From contig OZ026516.1 of the NCBI GenBank assembly GCA_964019695.1, positions 99,324,368 to 99,388,367 of the forward strand: a stretch of DNA of 64,000 nucleotides, written 5' to 3'. Positions 11,464 through 22,165 of this stretch are shown here, piece by piece. Under the pieces are notes generated by a model. It was not told the origin of the DNA and searched no databases. It was given only the letters and a program-made list of their open reading frames with translations. Position numbers and translations under genes: made by a program. Source of the stretch: Loripinus fragilis (taxonomy: Eukaryota > Mollusca > Bivalvia > Lucinida > Lucinidae). Each line of letters starts with the position of its first letter. Position 1 is the stretch's first letter.

Positions 11464-12012
11464 TGGCTCATCTGAATCATAGGCTCAATGTGAGCCTTTG
11501 TGATCGTTGGATGTCTGTCTCAGGTAGTTCGACGTGCGATTAGTGTCGTCGACATAAGTCATCAGCAAATTTTGCTTGAAAGGTCATCTCCTTAACTGCT
11601 GCGCCTGGATTTTTACCAAGCTTAACTGGAGTGGTCTTTATATGTCTCCCTTAGATAATTGTTCAAACGGTCACAGTCCGTTGCATATCTAGGTCAAATG
11701 AGCTAAAAATAGATTTTTGGAATAAAAACTTCAAAAATCTCCTTGTCTGACGTTTTAGGATTAAGCTTATATGGGGAAATGATTAAACAATAATCTTGTC
11801 TGGAATCACATGGCATAGAGCCCTGACATTTATTTTGTAGTGGCATCATATAATGATCCACTACGTTTGTTCAAGTATGACCCTGGAGCAAAATATGGCC
11901 CTGCCACGGGGTCACATGTTTTATGCAGGTTTATATAGAGAAAACATTATACTCTTCTTGTTTGGTACCCCAAGTTTTGGGTTGGCACAGCCCTGAGGTT
12001 ATAAAACTTTTT
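11464..12012 (+). repeat. Interspersed repeat related to the 40.5-kb and 46-kb elements
   Basis: It begins near GGCTCATCTGAATCATAGGC and contains GTGAGCCTTTGTGATCGTTG, a GTCTGTC stretch, a CATCTCCTTAACTGCTG segment, and 'CTTGTCTGA' followed by a GGCATAGAGCCCTGA-like unit. The same ordered landmarks occur at 40490-41866 and around 46080-46560. It looks like a truncated member of that noncoding family. Confidence 0.55.
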
Positions 12013-12227
12013 CATTCTCAACTCAGCTGAGGACTAAATTTATCTTGCTCATAAATGTTAAAATGCCAACAATTGTTGACATTTTAACATTAATTAGCAT
12101 GATAAATACAACATATGAGAACTTTCTTTATTTGTTGGTATTTTAGTTATATGAGAAGCTGAAAGTTCGTGCTCATTTGCGTTGAGCACGAAAGCGTTGA
12201 GCACGAAAAAAAGTTTTATAGCCTCGG

Positions 12228-12272
12228 GACCTGTCATCTGCGATTGTGGTATTTCCTGGTCATACTCACTTA
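12228..12272 (-). repeat. Short dispersed repeat (GATTGTGGTATTTCCTGRTC), copy 1
   Basis: GATTGTGGTATTTCCTGGTC and then ATACTCACTTA recurs at 13536-13567 in the same orientation, and reverse-complemented at about 18865-18905, 46310-46345 and 54830-54860. The longer copies extend about 100 bp. The function is unknown. Confidence 0.6.
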
Positions 12273-12437
12273 TTTGTTTTGTTCACATACCATCATTTTT
12301 CAGAATAGTTCATCCATTTAATCCAAATAGAATTCCCCATTTTTATCAATTGGATCAGTCCATTTCAATTTTAAGGGATGTTGGATGGTACTTGTATTTT
12401 TTCAACTTTATTCAAATTTTAATAGAACATGTTGTAA

Positions 12438-12504
12438 GCAAACAGTGGAAAACCTGATCAGACGCCGCATTCTGCGACATCTGATCTGGGTCTGCACTGT
12501 TTGC
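12438..12504. repeat. Hairpin module
   Basis: The outer arms are AGCAAACAGTG and CACTGTTTGC. The inner arms GATCAGACGCCGCA (12456-12469) and TGCGACATCTGATC (12473-12486) pair with two mismatches over a 3-nt loop. It belongs to the dispersed hairpin family described in the findings. Confidence 0.72.
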
Positions 12505-13025
12505 AGATGTCCCATCAAAGAGGACGACAGGCTACATAGGGTTAAGACTTCATTGATGACCCACTAATGAAACCGGCTTTGTCAAAGCCAAGTTGATATT
12601 CGTTTACCAACTTTATACTGCATGGCACTAAGCAAGTCAAACGAAGCTGAAGCTGCAGGTTCACGTTCAGTGTGCAACAAAATAGTTGATTCCAAATCAG
12701 TTATTGAACATGTTGTGCTCAAACAGGAAGTTAAATTCGACATTTTCACTCCCTCCCCCACCCAAAGCGCTGGAACATGGCGGCTCAGATTTATTCAAAT
12801 GGTGGCGACACAGCATCCAACATGGTTGCCACCACAGCGGCCATCTTGAAATATATTATATTTTACTTCTTCCTGCAGATCTAGACATTTAGAAGGTTCA
12901 GATTTATTCAAACGTCACACCAACCAGCATAGCTGTCATGACGCCATCTTAGAATTGATCTTGATGTGGTGACTGTATTGTGCTATGCTATTCTGGTTAC
13001 AGCATCTTGAAATCACGAATGAAGT

Positions 13026-13076
13026 ATGAGTGATGCCCGGAAAACTGCAGTTTGCAGTTTTCCGGGCATTACTCAT
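13026..13076. repeat. Strong hairpin, 24-bp stem and 3-nt loop
   Basis: The left arm is ATGAGTGATGCCCGG followed by AAAACTGCA. The right arm is its reverse complement with one mismatch. The loop is GTT. The stem is GC-rich for this region. No terminal repeats or duplications surround it, so it may be a deletion remnant of a palindromic element or a transcribed hairpin. Confidence 0.75.
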
Positions 13077-13514
13077 ATTTCAGACATAATCTAAATATGA
13101 TGTTAGCTGTTTACAAACGCAAAATACAGCCTCTACATCGTACACCCCTCCAAACACATCTTATATGAACAATTCGAAAAAAGGTGACCCCTAAAATACA
13201 AAACGCTGCAATTGGTTGTACCATTTCGTGGTTGCCCGTGGTGAGTAGACAGACGGGTCTCGTTGTAGTTTCGATTTTGTATTATTACTATGTTAGAGTG
13301 TACAGCAGATTCCATAAGCAGTGTTTTGACATTTTCAGTGCTGGTAAAATATAACGTTTGCAGCATTTTCCCCATTTAATCAAGTGTAGATTGATTAAAA
13401 ATGACATGCAAGCATAATGGAACTAGGGGGCGAGGTGTTTGATCTGGCGCTACACTGATTTCGAAATACGTGTACATCAACAAACCCCACCCAGCTGACA
13501 GCTTCCCCGCAGTG

Positions 13515-13567
13515 CCACGGGGTTGTTTGCGGTTTGTGATTGTGGTATTTCCTGATCATACTCACTT
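13515..13567 (-). repeat. Short dispersed repeat (GATTGTGGTATTTCCTGRTC), copy 2
   Basis: It is the same sequence as at 12228 but more complete: GCCACGGGGTTGTTTGCGG, then TTTGTGATTGTGGTATTTCC and ATACTCACTTA. The 18865-18960 and 54830-54935 copies carry the same blocks in reverse complement. Confidence 0.6.
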
Positions 13568-14500
13568 ACTTTTTTGTATCACAAATGACAGTGGAATGTG
13601 AAGCATCTTTAGGGAATAACTGAGTCTGTAATACTTCTGTACAGATTTCCAGTTCAAAACATATTTATTCTCTTTAAAAATATTAGTCAACCTTCCTCAA
13701 TGTCTGATCTTATTTACAAATTAGATTCATAATACGAAGTATTTAGTATTGTAATAATGTATACTTTTCATATTTTAACTAAAACGTTAAAATACCAGTA
13801 GTTGATGTGTAACACTCCTTTGACAACAGTAAAATCAAAGCACTGAGAGTACTGGTGGGGACGGCTGCATTGAAGCGTTCAAATAGGGAGGTTGTTAGTT
13901 AGATATCTTTTCTATAACCTGCAAATGGAAACTGGAAGTTCCGTCTCTGATGAAGGGTCAAACATATTGCCACAAAGTGAAATGGGAAAGCAATCTTTCT
14001 GACGACATTGGCATTTGTTCATTGGACAAAAACAGCCTTTTTTGGGGAGAGTTTACCAAATGTATTCCATTATTGAACAATGCTAGAAACCAGATGATAA
14101 TTGCTAACTTAAGAAGTGAATAATCAAACTTTATTTTCAAACGCTTTTATTATAGAGTGTTAAAATGATCCCTCAATAAATGTTTGTGAAAGCTCTTCAG
14201 GCAGGTAAGCGGTAAACAAGTTTCTCTTAACTTTGTTTGGCACAACCAAAACTAAACAGTTGTAACTTGTTTCCTAATACCTTGGCATGTTTTTTTTTCT
14301 CCTTCAGATTTCCATTTGGTTTCTGTTGGTTAAAGATCTTATGAGGATGAGGGAAAGTGTTTCCTAGTATCTTACCTAATACAAATCCACCCACTTATTC
14401 AAAGAAATCAATGATAATCAAGAACTGATTTGATAAAGTTTTGTCCACTTTTGTATATGTTTTCCTACTTTTACTTAATCGCCACCATAGACATTATGTG
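13568..14500. other. Unassigned sequence
   Basis: I see no gene, hairpin or repeat boundary that I can support. The composition is AT-rich and ordinary for the window. Confidence 0.45.
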
Positions 14501-14504
14501 CAAG

Positions 14505-14860
14505 CTTGAATGAAGTCTCTTAATGGCAGAGCCAAACCAATTGTATACTTTTGGTAGAGTGCATCATTAGGGCCAAGTTTGTGAAATTATTGTAAATTTT
14601 GGATCATTGGTTCAGGAGGAGAAATCACTCAAAGGCATTTCTTATCTGGAGCTTTTGTAGGTCCATTGTCCAGTGGATTGGAACCATTTGTGCAAAATTG
14701 GTAGAAGACACCGTAGGGGACAGTTCTGTGAAATTAACTTGCTTTTGGGCCAGTTGTTCACGAGGAAATTCTGTTAAAAGAAGTTTCTTAGCTAGAGCTC
14801 TGGCAGTCATTTTGTTCAAAAGAGTGGAACATCTGGTCACGAACCTGAAGGCCTAAAGTC
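14505..14860 (-). repeat. Antisense copies of the 'CTCCTGAACCA' tandem unit
   Basis: On the minus strand this contains two units of the roughly 135-bp repeat that is abundant at 37.6-42.4 and 47.1-47.8 kb: CTCCTGAACCA, AATAATTTCACA, CTCTACCAAAA and AGAGCTCTAG in order. It is the only minus-strand copy I found. The 85- and 71-aa frames here are read through the repeat and are not genes. Confidence 0.6.
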
Positions 14861-14924
14861 ACAGAAAGTAAGATAATAAAATAGTACATGTTCTTCAAAT
14901 ACAAATGGTTCTATAAAATAACTG

Positions 14925-15840
14925 GTATTTCCGCCCAGCAAGGAACTATTTCAATTTCGTAAACATAAAGAAATCACATGGGGCAAGATCTAGGGAATGC
15001 AGGAGGTGAGGCAAAATAGTTACTTTTTCTTTCTTCAAAAACACTGTAACTATTTCAGAGGCATGAGCAGGGCCATTGCCATGTAGAAGACAGATATGTT
15101 TTAAACCAGTGGCAGGGCGTCGTTTCTGATATGTTTTAGGCTTCTCCAGTACTATATATCTTTGTAGTCCTTTCCAGTGATGTTTTGCCCTTTTCCACCA
15201 GCATTTTTATTGCGACTCCTTCACCAGTGAAGAAAATTGCATACCAAACCTTCTTGCACTTAAAGACCGTTTGACAATTATTGGGCGTCTGCTATGTTTA
15301 GTGGCCAAGATTTTATTGCTAACCTTTCTGACCAGCTCAAATTAATAGACCCGATTTTCATCACCTGGGACGACATTGGCAAACTGCTTTTTGTCATAAG
15401 TTTGAAACATTTTAAGCAGCTTTTCGGCCACTTAAACCCGTTGTCTGTTTTGCTAATCAGTCAACAGATGTGGCACCCATCTAGCAAAAATATTTCGGAC
15501 TTTTAAATGTTTCTTCAAAATAAAGTGAACCGATGATAGTGACATGCTTACTTTTCATGCAATATCACAAACTGTAAATCTGTCATCTCCTTAAATGATT
15601 TCCTTCATTTTTGAAACGATTTCTTTACAAGCTGCGAATTTTCGCCTTCCTGATTTTGGTGCATTTTTGATGGACTCTAAGCCAGATTAAATTTTATTTT
15701 TCCAGCGCCTAACTGTGTCAAGGTCCGTAAGTAGTAGAAAGTTCAATCATCAGCTGCTTCAAAGAACAGACAAGTTTTGAGCGAGCTTTGATGTAACCCC
15801 TTATTTCATCTTTCTGGTTGACTCTTCTACATGTACCAAC
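14925..15840 (-). pseudogene. Second mariner-like transposase relic
   Basis: On the minus strand the order is: a GRRKFAACKEIVSKMKEII-like N-terminal segment near 15610-15660, a KKVWYAIFFTGEGVAIKM core near 15210-15260, an HGN motif where mariners have HDN (near 15080), and LDLAPCDFFMF with LAGR near 14935-15000. Stops and frameshifts are frequent. The second catalytic aspartate is replaced by glycine. I find no clear terminal inverted repeats, so both ends may be lost. The sequence differs clearly from the 8.0-kb element, so it is a different lineage. Confidence 0.78.
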
Positions 15841-16139
15841 TATTTTTATTACAGAGGTCAATGACTGCGTGTATTAATATGGCAATGTTGTGTCTTACAT
15901 TAAGTCTAACGTGTACATTTATACACCGTTGTGTAGACCTTAAATAGACCTATATAGGTATATATTGGTTTTTATCGTGTCCGACGTGGATATTGAGATA
16001 CAGGACAATAAGCAATTCATTTCGAACATCCCTCATAGGCACCATCATTAAAGTGTGCCCGCAAACGCTCACATTGTTGAACTCACCACTGTTGTTCAAA
16101 CCCAAATGATTCTAAAAAGAAAATAAGATGTCCTAGATT

Positions 16140-16960
16140 TTGACTTCTAGCCTCAGAGAAATGAATATTTTTGGGGATATGAAGATATATGGATATTTTT
16201 TTCTGGAGGGGGGGGGGGGGGGTTCACCACGAAATTGGACTATATTTAGGTGTAATTTCTATGCATTTAAGGGTCTTTTCTTTACGTCAAGGATTTTTTG
16301 GGGGTTGCTAAAATTTCAAATATTTTTGAGGTCCTTAAAATCCCTGATATTTCTTGGGGGTGAATGGTAGATGCTGGGCCAGACCCTTCATATGAAGAAA
16401 AAAAGAGTTACCCACCCCTCCCAAGCCCCCTGGGACACACAAATACTCTTCTGTGACAAGAATACACTTTTACAAAGAGGCTCTGTCTACACTAAGAAAT
16501 TGAAGCGGTTGATTGGGCAGGCTGGCTGACTGACTGATTGATTGACTGACTGAGAAAGCAAGCAGACAGACAGCTATATTTTGCTGCATACTGCTCTAAA
16601 ACACTGGTCAGCTTTTTGGCGGGAGGGGGGGGGGGTATATAAGTAGGTTCTGTCCATTTTTGGAGATTCAAAATTTTGAATTACATTTTTTGTTGGGGGG
16701 GGGGGGGCAGGAGATCAGAAAAATAAATATGTTTGGAGATATGATGAAATTATGAATTATTTTTGTACGTTTTGGGGGGTCATTTCTATCAATTTGGGGC
16801 TTTATAAGGTCATTGTTCAGATTTGGAAAATGTTTTTGGGGTCGCTAAAGTTTGAATATGTTTTGGGTATGCCTGATATTCCTTATAATTTGGGGGTAAA
16901 GAGTAGATGCTGGGTCCAATGCCAAGCCTAGGTATTTAGAAAACTTGAAAGTATCCAAAA
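16140..16960. repeat. G-tract rich duplicated block
   Basis: Runs of 10-16 G's occur at about 16208, 16622 and 16697. The text after each is similar: a GGGGTC..TTTATCAATTTGGGG-like stretch, then GGTAGATGCTGGGCCAGA at 16366 and GTAGATGCTGGGTCCAATG at 16901. This indicates two diverged copies of a roughly 530-bp unit. Frames through it are glycine-rich artefacts. Confidence 0.5.
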
Positions 16961-16964
16961 TATG

Positions 16965-17370
16965 GTCAGGCACACTTACCACCTGAGATACTAGATAATC
17001 TAGCAAAACAGGCATACAAAAAAGTCAAAAGAGCAAAGAACGAAACAGACAGAAAAAGCGAGACAGACAGCCATTGGAAAGTGGACAGACAGAGAAATGG
17101 CTAGATTATGCTGCTCACAGCCTTCAGAACATTGGACAGGCGCTCCAACCACCTGAGCTACTAGACACATGTAAGCAGGCTAAACGAGCATATAAGTAAA
17201 AGAAGGAAGAACCAATGCAGACCGACAGATGGACGGACAGATTAACGGACAGACAGACAAACAGCTAGATTTTGCTGCTCACAACCTTCAGCACTTTGGT
17301 CAGGCGATCCTACTACCGTAGAAACTAGATAATTGTGCTAAATCAGCATACAGAAAAATAAAAAAAAAGC
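16965..17370 (-). repeat. Tandem repeat (about 171 bp) with tRNA-like box A
   Basis: Units are recognised by GCTAGATTWTGCTGCTCACA at about 17100 and 17270, with related text at 16570 and 16970. On the minus strand each unit contains a D-arm-like box A, best preserved as TAGCTCAGGTGGTTGGAGCG near 17130-17160, with a degenerate box B further on. CAGACAGACAG simple repeats lie between units. This is most simply a tandemly amplified tRNA-derived SINE head. Confidence 0.55.
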
Positions 17371-17477
17371 GAAAACCCAATGGCTACATTCTGATCTAAC
17401 AGGGTTTTGATCCAGTCGTTTCAGCACACCAGCTACCTATCTTTTGTCATAGATGATTCTGACATTTTGATTTTTAG

Positions 17478-17550
17478 GATTTCCGTGGACAAGAAAGCAT
17501 ATTGCAGAACCCCACGGCCATGAACAACGCCAACAATGGTCACATCCGCG
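17478..17550 (+). CDS. Candidate internal coding exon (73 nt)
   Basis: The acceptor TTTTGATTTTTAG precedes 17478, and a strong donor GTAAGA begins at 17551. Between them the sequence is more GC-rich than its surroundings. It is open in frame 1, giving DFRGQESILQNPTAMNNANN followed by GHIR with one base left over; frame 3 is also open. The frame continues past the donor to a stop at about 17637, so a short unspliced frame cannot be excluded. I do not recognise the protein, and no adjoining exon is identified. It is the best plus-strand exon candidate in the first half of the window. Confidence 0.35.
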
Positions 17551-18028
17551 GTAAGATTAGGAGCATGCTCTCAACCCGTGGTTCAGATTTGCATCAAACT
17601 CGCAATAGAACCAGTATCAGCTGTCCCTGCTGGTAGAAACTACAGGCTTTCAAAATGTAAGTGCCTTTGAGCCCATTATTAGTCCTTGCCACTTTAATTA
17701 ATATGTGGAAAACGGTTCTAAAAAGCCCTGCCTCGCGGCCAGATAACAAAACCCCGCGGACGCTATAGTATTTTTCCATGCACCTCCATGGTTTAGACTT
17801 GCAACCGTTGAAGGGGTAGGGGCAGAAATCCCTTTCTCATAAACAATCGACACTTATTTAAGCCAAATCATTAACATACAGGTAAAAACAAGTAAATGTC
17901 TTTTCACCAAAAACGCAAAAATATAGAAAACATTTCTGTAAAAATGTGTAATTGTCCATCAATCCAAAAGTGTCCCGATTTCAAGGACTCGTTCATGATC
18001 TATTTGCATTTTTTTCTCGCATATTTAA

Positions 18029-18205
18029 CCCTTAAAGCACCAATCGCAACAAAAGTCGTCTGCTTATCCCGTCTGCCGAAATGTTTAAGAAGCATCTATG
18101 GCAGAAAGTGTGGACCCAGACCAGACTGCTCCTATAGGAGCAGTCTGTTCTGGGTCAACGCTGTTTGCTTCTATACTTAATTCGTCAGTAATGTTAGGCA
18201 ATTAT
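18029..18205. mobile_element. TTAA-flanked miniature element (family H1), copy 3, inverted and truncated
   Basis: TTAA at 18025-18028 is followed by CCCTTAAAGCACCAATCGC, GTCGTCTGC motifs, and the palindrome GGACCCAGACCAGACTGCTC near 18111-18160. The other end is missing beyond about 18205. The 94-aa frame crossing this interval is an artefact. Confidence 0.72.
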
Positions 18206-18517
18206 TAGATTGGTTCCCCACGTTGATAAAGCTCCACTTCCGCTACGCATATTACGTTTGGTAACTAGTAATTTTTTACCAGTAGAGAATCCCACTCATC
18301 CGACTGCGCATGCTCCAGAAAGAGCATCTGTTTACATCCTGGGTCAATTTCGCACATCAAAATGAGAAATGAACATGTACTGAAAACTGAGAAGATTTGC
18401 CGCACTTTCTTTTCGATACGAAGCCTTTCAAATATTGCTGTTATTGGTAATTTCGATTTTAATAATTTTTTCAATGTACTTAGATTTTGATGTAATCAAA
18501 TGACGATACCTATCCAA

Positions 18518-18585
18518 ATAGCGCAAGTGGTAGCGCTTTAGCTTAACGAGGTAAGGGTCTAGAGATCGAATCCCACACACCTGAT
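18518..18585 (+). repeat. tRNA-like SINE head or tRNA pseudogene
   Basis: A box A-like GCGCAAGTGGTAGCGC D-arm is followed by an anticodon-arm-like TTAGCTTAACGAGGTAA and a box B-like GATCGAATCCC. The acceptor stem does not close convincingly, and one pair of the anticodon stem is mismatched. It is not a functional tRNA gene as it stands. A GGATCGAATCCAC motif near 19100 may be a second degraded head. Confidence 0.5.
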
Positions 18586-18769
18586 TTTTTTTCTTCCGCA
18601 TATGGTATTTTTTCAAGTAGAGAACCTGCGCATGCTCCAGAAAGAGCGTCGGTGTTGAAAAAGTTCATAAATAGGCCAGGTATTATATGAATCCAGTGTG
18701 AACCAAATTCAATTAAATTTTTTACTATATGAAAGGCACAGAAAGTGGACTGGGTGGGCCAGCTCATAC

Positions 18770-18975
18770 TCACTTACTATCCAATGATGCAAACCATGTT
18801 TCAAGGTCACCAGTCTTGTGGTTCATGTAAAGAAGGTTTAAAGGGTATTCACTACCTAAAAATAGTATGTGAGCATGATCAGGAAATACCACAATCACAA
18901 ACAGCAGACAACCCCATGGCACTGCAAGGAAGAGACACACAACCATCAAGAGACACCAGGAAGACAAACTAATAC
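18770..18975 (+). repeat. Dispersed repeat with GATCAGGAAATACCACAATC, copy 3
   Basis: It contains ATGATCAGGAAATACCACAA, then CAAACAGCAGACAACCCCATG and GAGACACCAGGAAGACAAA. The same blocks in order occur at 54830-54935, and shorter ones at 46310-46365. Opposite-strand copies lie at 12228 and 13515. I do not recognise the family. Confidence 0.6.
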
Positions 18976-19181
18976 ATCCGTGGATCATCGTGGCTACAGC
19001 ATGGGATAGAAATGTATAGAACTCCCGTAAAACAAAAATCTGCACCCTGCAGAGCGTGTCTGCATGGTCTGTGGAAAGAGCGCACAAGAGGTCCGAAGGA
19101 TCGAATCCACAAAAAGATCAGACATCAACGCCAAAGCATTGCTCGCGAAATATGGGGGCATTAATGTAGAGAGTGGCGTTA

Positions 19182-19410
19182 GGCTTAAATGAAATATATG
19201 TGTGGTTCCTGTTGCCTACCTACCCTAATTTTTTTAACCCTATATACCCTAAACAATAAAATGGTCTTTGGAGAAAAAATGGGCACTTTTTCAATTTCTG
19301 TCACTATTTTCTTTGTTAAATGTTATAACAAAATTTAATAATTTCCCTACCTACCTACCCTGAATTTTCTTGGCATGAAACAGGAACCACACATATATTT
19401 CATTTAGGCC
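19182..19410. mobile_element. Miniature element with 32-bp inverted ends and TTA duplication
   Basis: GGCTTAAATGAAATATATGT at the left and ACATATATTTCATTTAGGCC at the right are reverse complements with a single difference, and the match extends inward about 12 more bases. TTA flanks both sides (19179-19181 and 19411-19413). The interior holds repeated CTACCTACCCT. The ends and 3-bp duplication resemble those of the 4034-6479 element, suggesting the same transposase class (Harbinger-like, inference). Confidence 0.82.
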
Positions 19411-19779
19411 TTATGTGTAGAAACTGTTACTCGAAATTACAGAACCTCGATCAAAGATGTAGACTTTTTTATGAGGGGTGCCAACGAAATGCAAGGATAG
19501 TGATGCGTGCTAATACTAAAAGAATGATGCGCTCCTCTCCTCTCTCTGGACCACAAAAGAGAATTAACTTCTCAAAAAACACCAACAAAGACACGCAAAA
19601 CACAACGCAAAACACAATTGTTTAAAGAGAGTGCCACCCCTGAAAGTACCACACCCGAGGAAATTGGCCTTAAAGTGGATTTTGTTACTGGTAGGATGTG
19701 TTTCCAGGTTTTAAGTGACCCCCGTTTTTCTTTTTTAAACAGCTTTAAAATGATCTTAGAAGAATGCACACCGCGTAAA

Positions 19780-20420
19780 TAAAACCTATGGATCCCCGGA
19801 GCCCCCCCCCCCCTTCCTAAAAATCACAAGTTATTGTGATAGCAATTAGCATTTGGATCCCCCTTGGATGGACCTCCCCTGAAAATGTTGGACCCCCTCT
19901 GGATCCTTGGGAAAGTATAATTTTCTCTGCAATAAAACACCATTGCCCCCCCCCCCCCTCTGTAAAATAAGCTGAGGACTAAAAAACGTCTCAATCTGGA
20001 CCCCCCCTGTCAAAAATTCCTGGATCCGCGCATGATATTATACATGCTTTAAAGTCATATTACGGGGGTCGCGCACATGCGTTCCTTTTTCGCCACGCTC
20101 CCTAACTGTGAATGATGACCATCCCGCCCCCTCCCCTAAAATATCCACAATTTTATCATAGATCCCATAAAATATTTATTCAATCTGAACCCCCTAAAAT
20201 TATTGAAATTAAAAGTTAGACCCCCTCCTTAAAAAAGGTCCCAGTCCACATAGGCTACGAAATATCAGAGTAACCCCCATCCGATCGGAAATCCCCGACA
20301 CAGGCATGCACGGACCCAGAAAGTGTTGTAAGAGGGAGTCCAATTTATCTTTAACAACTTTTTTATGGTGAGAATCCAAATACCTTTCAAGGTGTATCAT
20401 CATCGGCCAATTTCAATGGC
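19780..20420 (+). repeat. C-tract rich repetitive block
   Basis: Several C runs of 8-11 nt alternate with ACCCCCTCTGGATCC-like phrases (for example 19889-19905) and a GGATCCGCGCATGAT motif at about 20024. The same CTCTGGATCCGCGCATG phrase recurs at 20556, 21608, 21866 and 22148, marking one repetitive family spread over 2.4 kb. Nothing coding is recognisable. Confidence 0.5.
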
Positions 20421-20611
20421 GTTTCGCTAGCGGCCGAATTAATGGCCCAACATTGAATTCTGGCTTGCCTTTGAGATTTTCAAGTGGATCCAGACGAGTA
20501 TTGCTAAATAAATCCTATAGCTTTGTGATTTTGCTGGGCCCGGAGCCCCGGCCCCCTCTGGATCCGCGCATGGATAGTTTTCCTCGTAACCTGGCTTATT
20601 TAATGAACATG

Positions 20612-20775
20612 AGACAGAGGGGCCGCGGGTTCGAGCCTCGCAGGCGTCACTGCGTTGTGTCCTTGAGCAAGACACATTAATCATAGCTTAGTACCGGTTC
20701 AACCCAGGAAGACCCGTCCCTACATAACTGAAAGATTGTTGATGGGACGTAAGAATCAAATCAAACAAATCTTCT
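20612..20775 (+). mobile_element. tRNA-derived SINE, 5' truncated
   Basis: It starts within the tRNA-like head at GGCCGCGGGTTCGAGCCTCG (box B present, box A missing). It continues with GCGTCACTGCGTTGTGTCC, GAGCAAGACACATTAATC, TAGTACCGGTTCAACCC and the tail AATCAAATCAAACAAA. It is colinear with the full-length copies at 35078 and 42781. Confidence 0.8.
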
Positions 20776-21039
20776 TCGCAATGCTTGCCCAATGTCATGT
20801 GCTCCGGAAACATAAACTTCTTTTAACACCAAACACATTATTCAGAATACAGGCACAGAGGATTTTGTAATAATATAGTGGTGTTTAATAATGAGAGAAT
20901 GGTCGACATTGTTGCGTCGGTTCGATGTTGGTACAAGGTTGGTATGCGGCGACGCCCACATTTCCACCAACTACCAACGTGGGCCCAACGTATCTTTGCT
21001 ATCTGTGTAGTGACCCCAAACACAAAATATGACGTCCGC

Positions 21040-22165
21040 TGATATTGTTCACGAATTCCAAGCATACTCGCGCCTGGGTGAGAAAGGGGGGGGGGGGGGG
21101 TACTCTGATATTTTCAAACATACGTAGGCCCGGACCATTTTTGGGGTTAACTTTTTGGTATTTTGTGATGACCCCAAAAGATATCCACAAAATCTTCATA
21201 CCCCAAAAAAATTTCATTTTTCTGAAAACCCTCAAAGGTATTGAAATTCAAAATTTTGAACCCCAAAATGGTGCGAGCCTACGTATGAATGAAAATATTA
21301 TAGTACCCCCCCCCCCTCCAACCTCTCCTCGCAGATAGAAACAGGGGCCGGGGGCGTCCAGACTCAAATAACAGAAAAAAAACTCTGATAAGGGTGTTTA
21401 TTGTTGGTTTTTTTTGCAACTATATTATATTTTTTACGGTTCAAAAGGGTCGAAACATTTATGGGGGGGGGGGGGTGCAACTTTTTATTATTTTTTTTTT
21501 TTGGGGGGGGGGGGTTGGGGGGGGGGTACAAATCCTTATTTCTATAGAAACCTATATAACTTGTGATTTTTCGGGGGGGGGGGGGGTCCGGACCACCTAT
21601 CCCTCTCTGGATTCGCGCATGGGTAAGAAATAAGTAATTGCCCACTTCCCTGTCACGGATTGAGTTTTCTGAAAGTCTCAGAAGGTTTACCGGCCGGCGC
21701 AGTCGGTAACATGTGTTTTTTTTTCGGGGATGGGGGGGGGGGGGGGCAAATGCTTATTTCCAACGAAACTTAAAGAACTTGTGATTATTATTTATTTTTA
21801 TTTATTTATTTATTTATTTTTTTTTTTTTTGGGGGGGGGGGGGTGTCCGGACCACCTATCCCCCTCTGGATCCGCACATCGGTTAGAAATAAGTAATTGC
21901 CCACTTCCCCGTCACGGATTGAGTTTTGTAGGTGCAAACTGAAAGTCTCATAAGTGTTTCCCCTGTGAACATTTGAAATTCCAGAAAATAGTTGTACCGG
22001 GCCGCGTTGCGTCTGACTAGATGCGGGGTAACTGTCTTTTTGTTTATTTTCGGGTGGCGGGGAATGCTTATTTCTATAGAAAGCCATAGAACATGTGATT
22101 TTTTAGGGGGATGGGGGGGGGGTAGGGTGTGGACCACCTAACCCCCTCTGGATCCACGCATCCAG
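21040..22165. repeat. G-tract block with threefold direct duplication
   Basis: The unit contains a G run of 11-16 nt, TCCGGACCACCTATCCC, CTCTGGATCCGCGCATG, AAATAAGTAATTGCCCACTT and GTCACGGATTGAGTTTT. It occurs at about 21590-21680, 21845-21935 and, partly, 22120-22165. Poly-G runs also lie at 21087, 21462, 21504 and 21730. All frames here are glycine- or proline-rich artefacts. Such runs can form G-quadruplexes and are prone to assembly error. Confidence 0.65.

Noticed and set aside
18518..18585. Functional tRNA gene
   Set aside because: The acceptor stem does not close and the anticodon stem has a mismatch, so only a tRNA-like head is supported.
21364..22137. Glycine- and proline-rich frames on both strands
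   Set aside because: They are produced by poly-G/poly-C runs and duplicate repeat units, without start context or domain.
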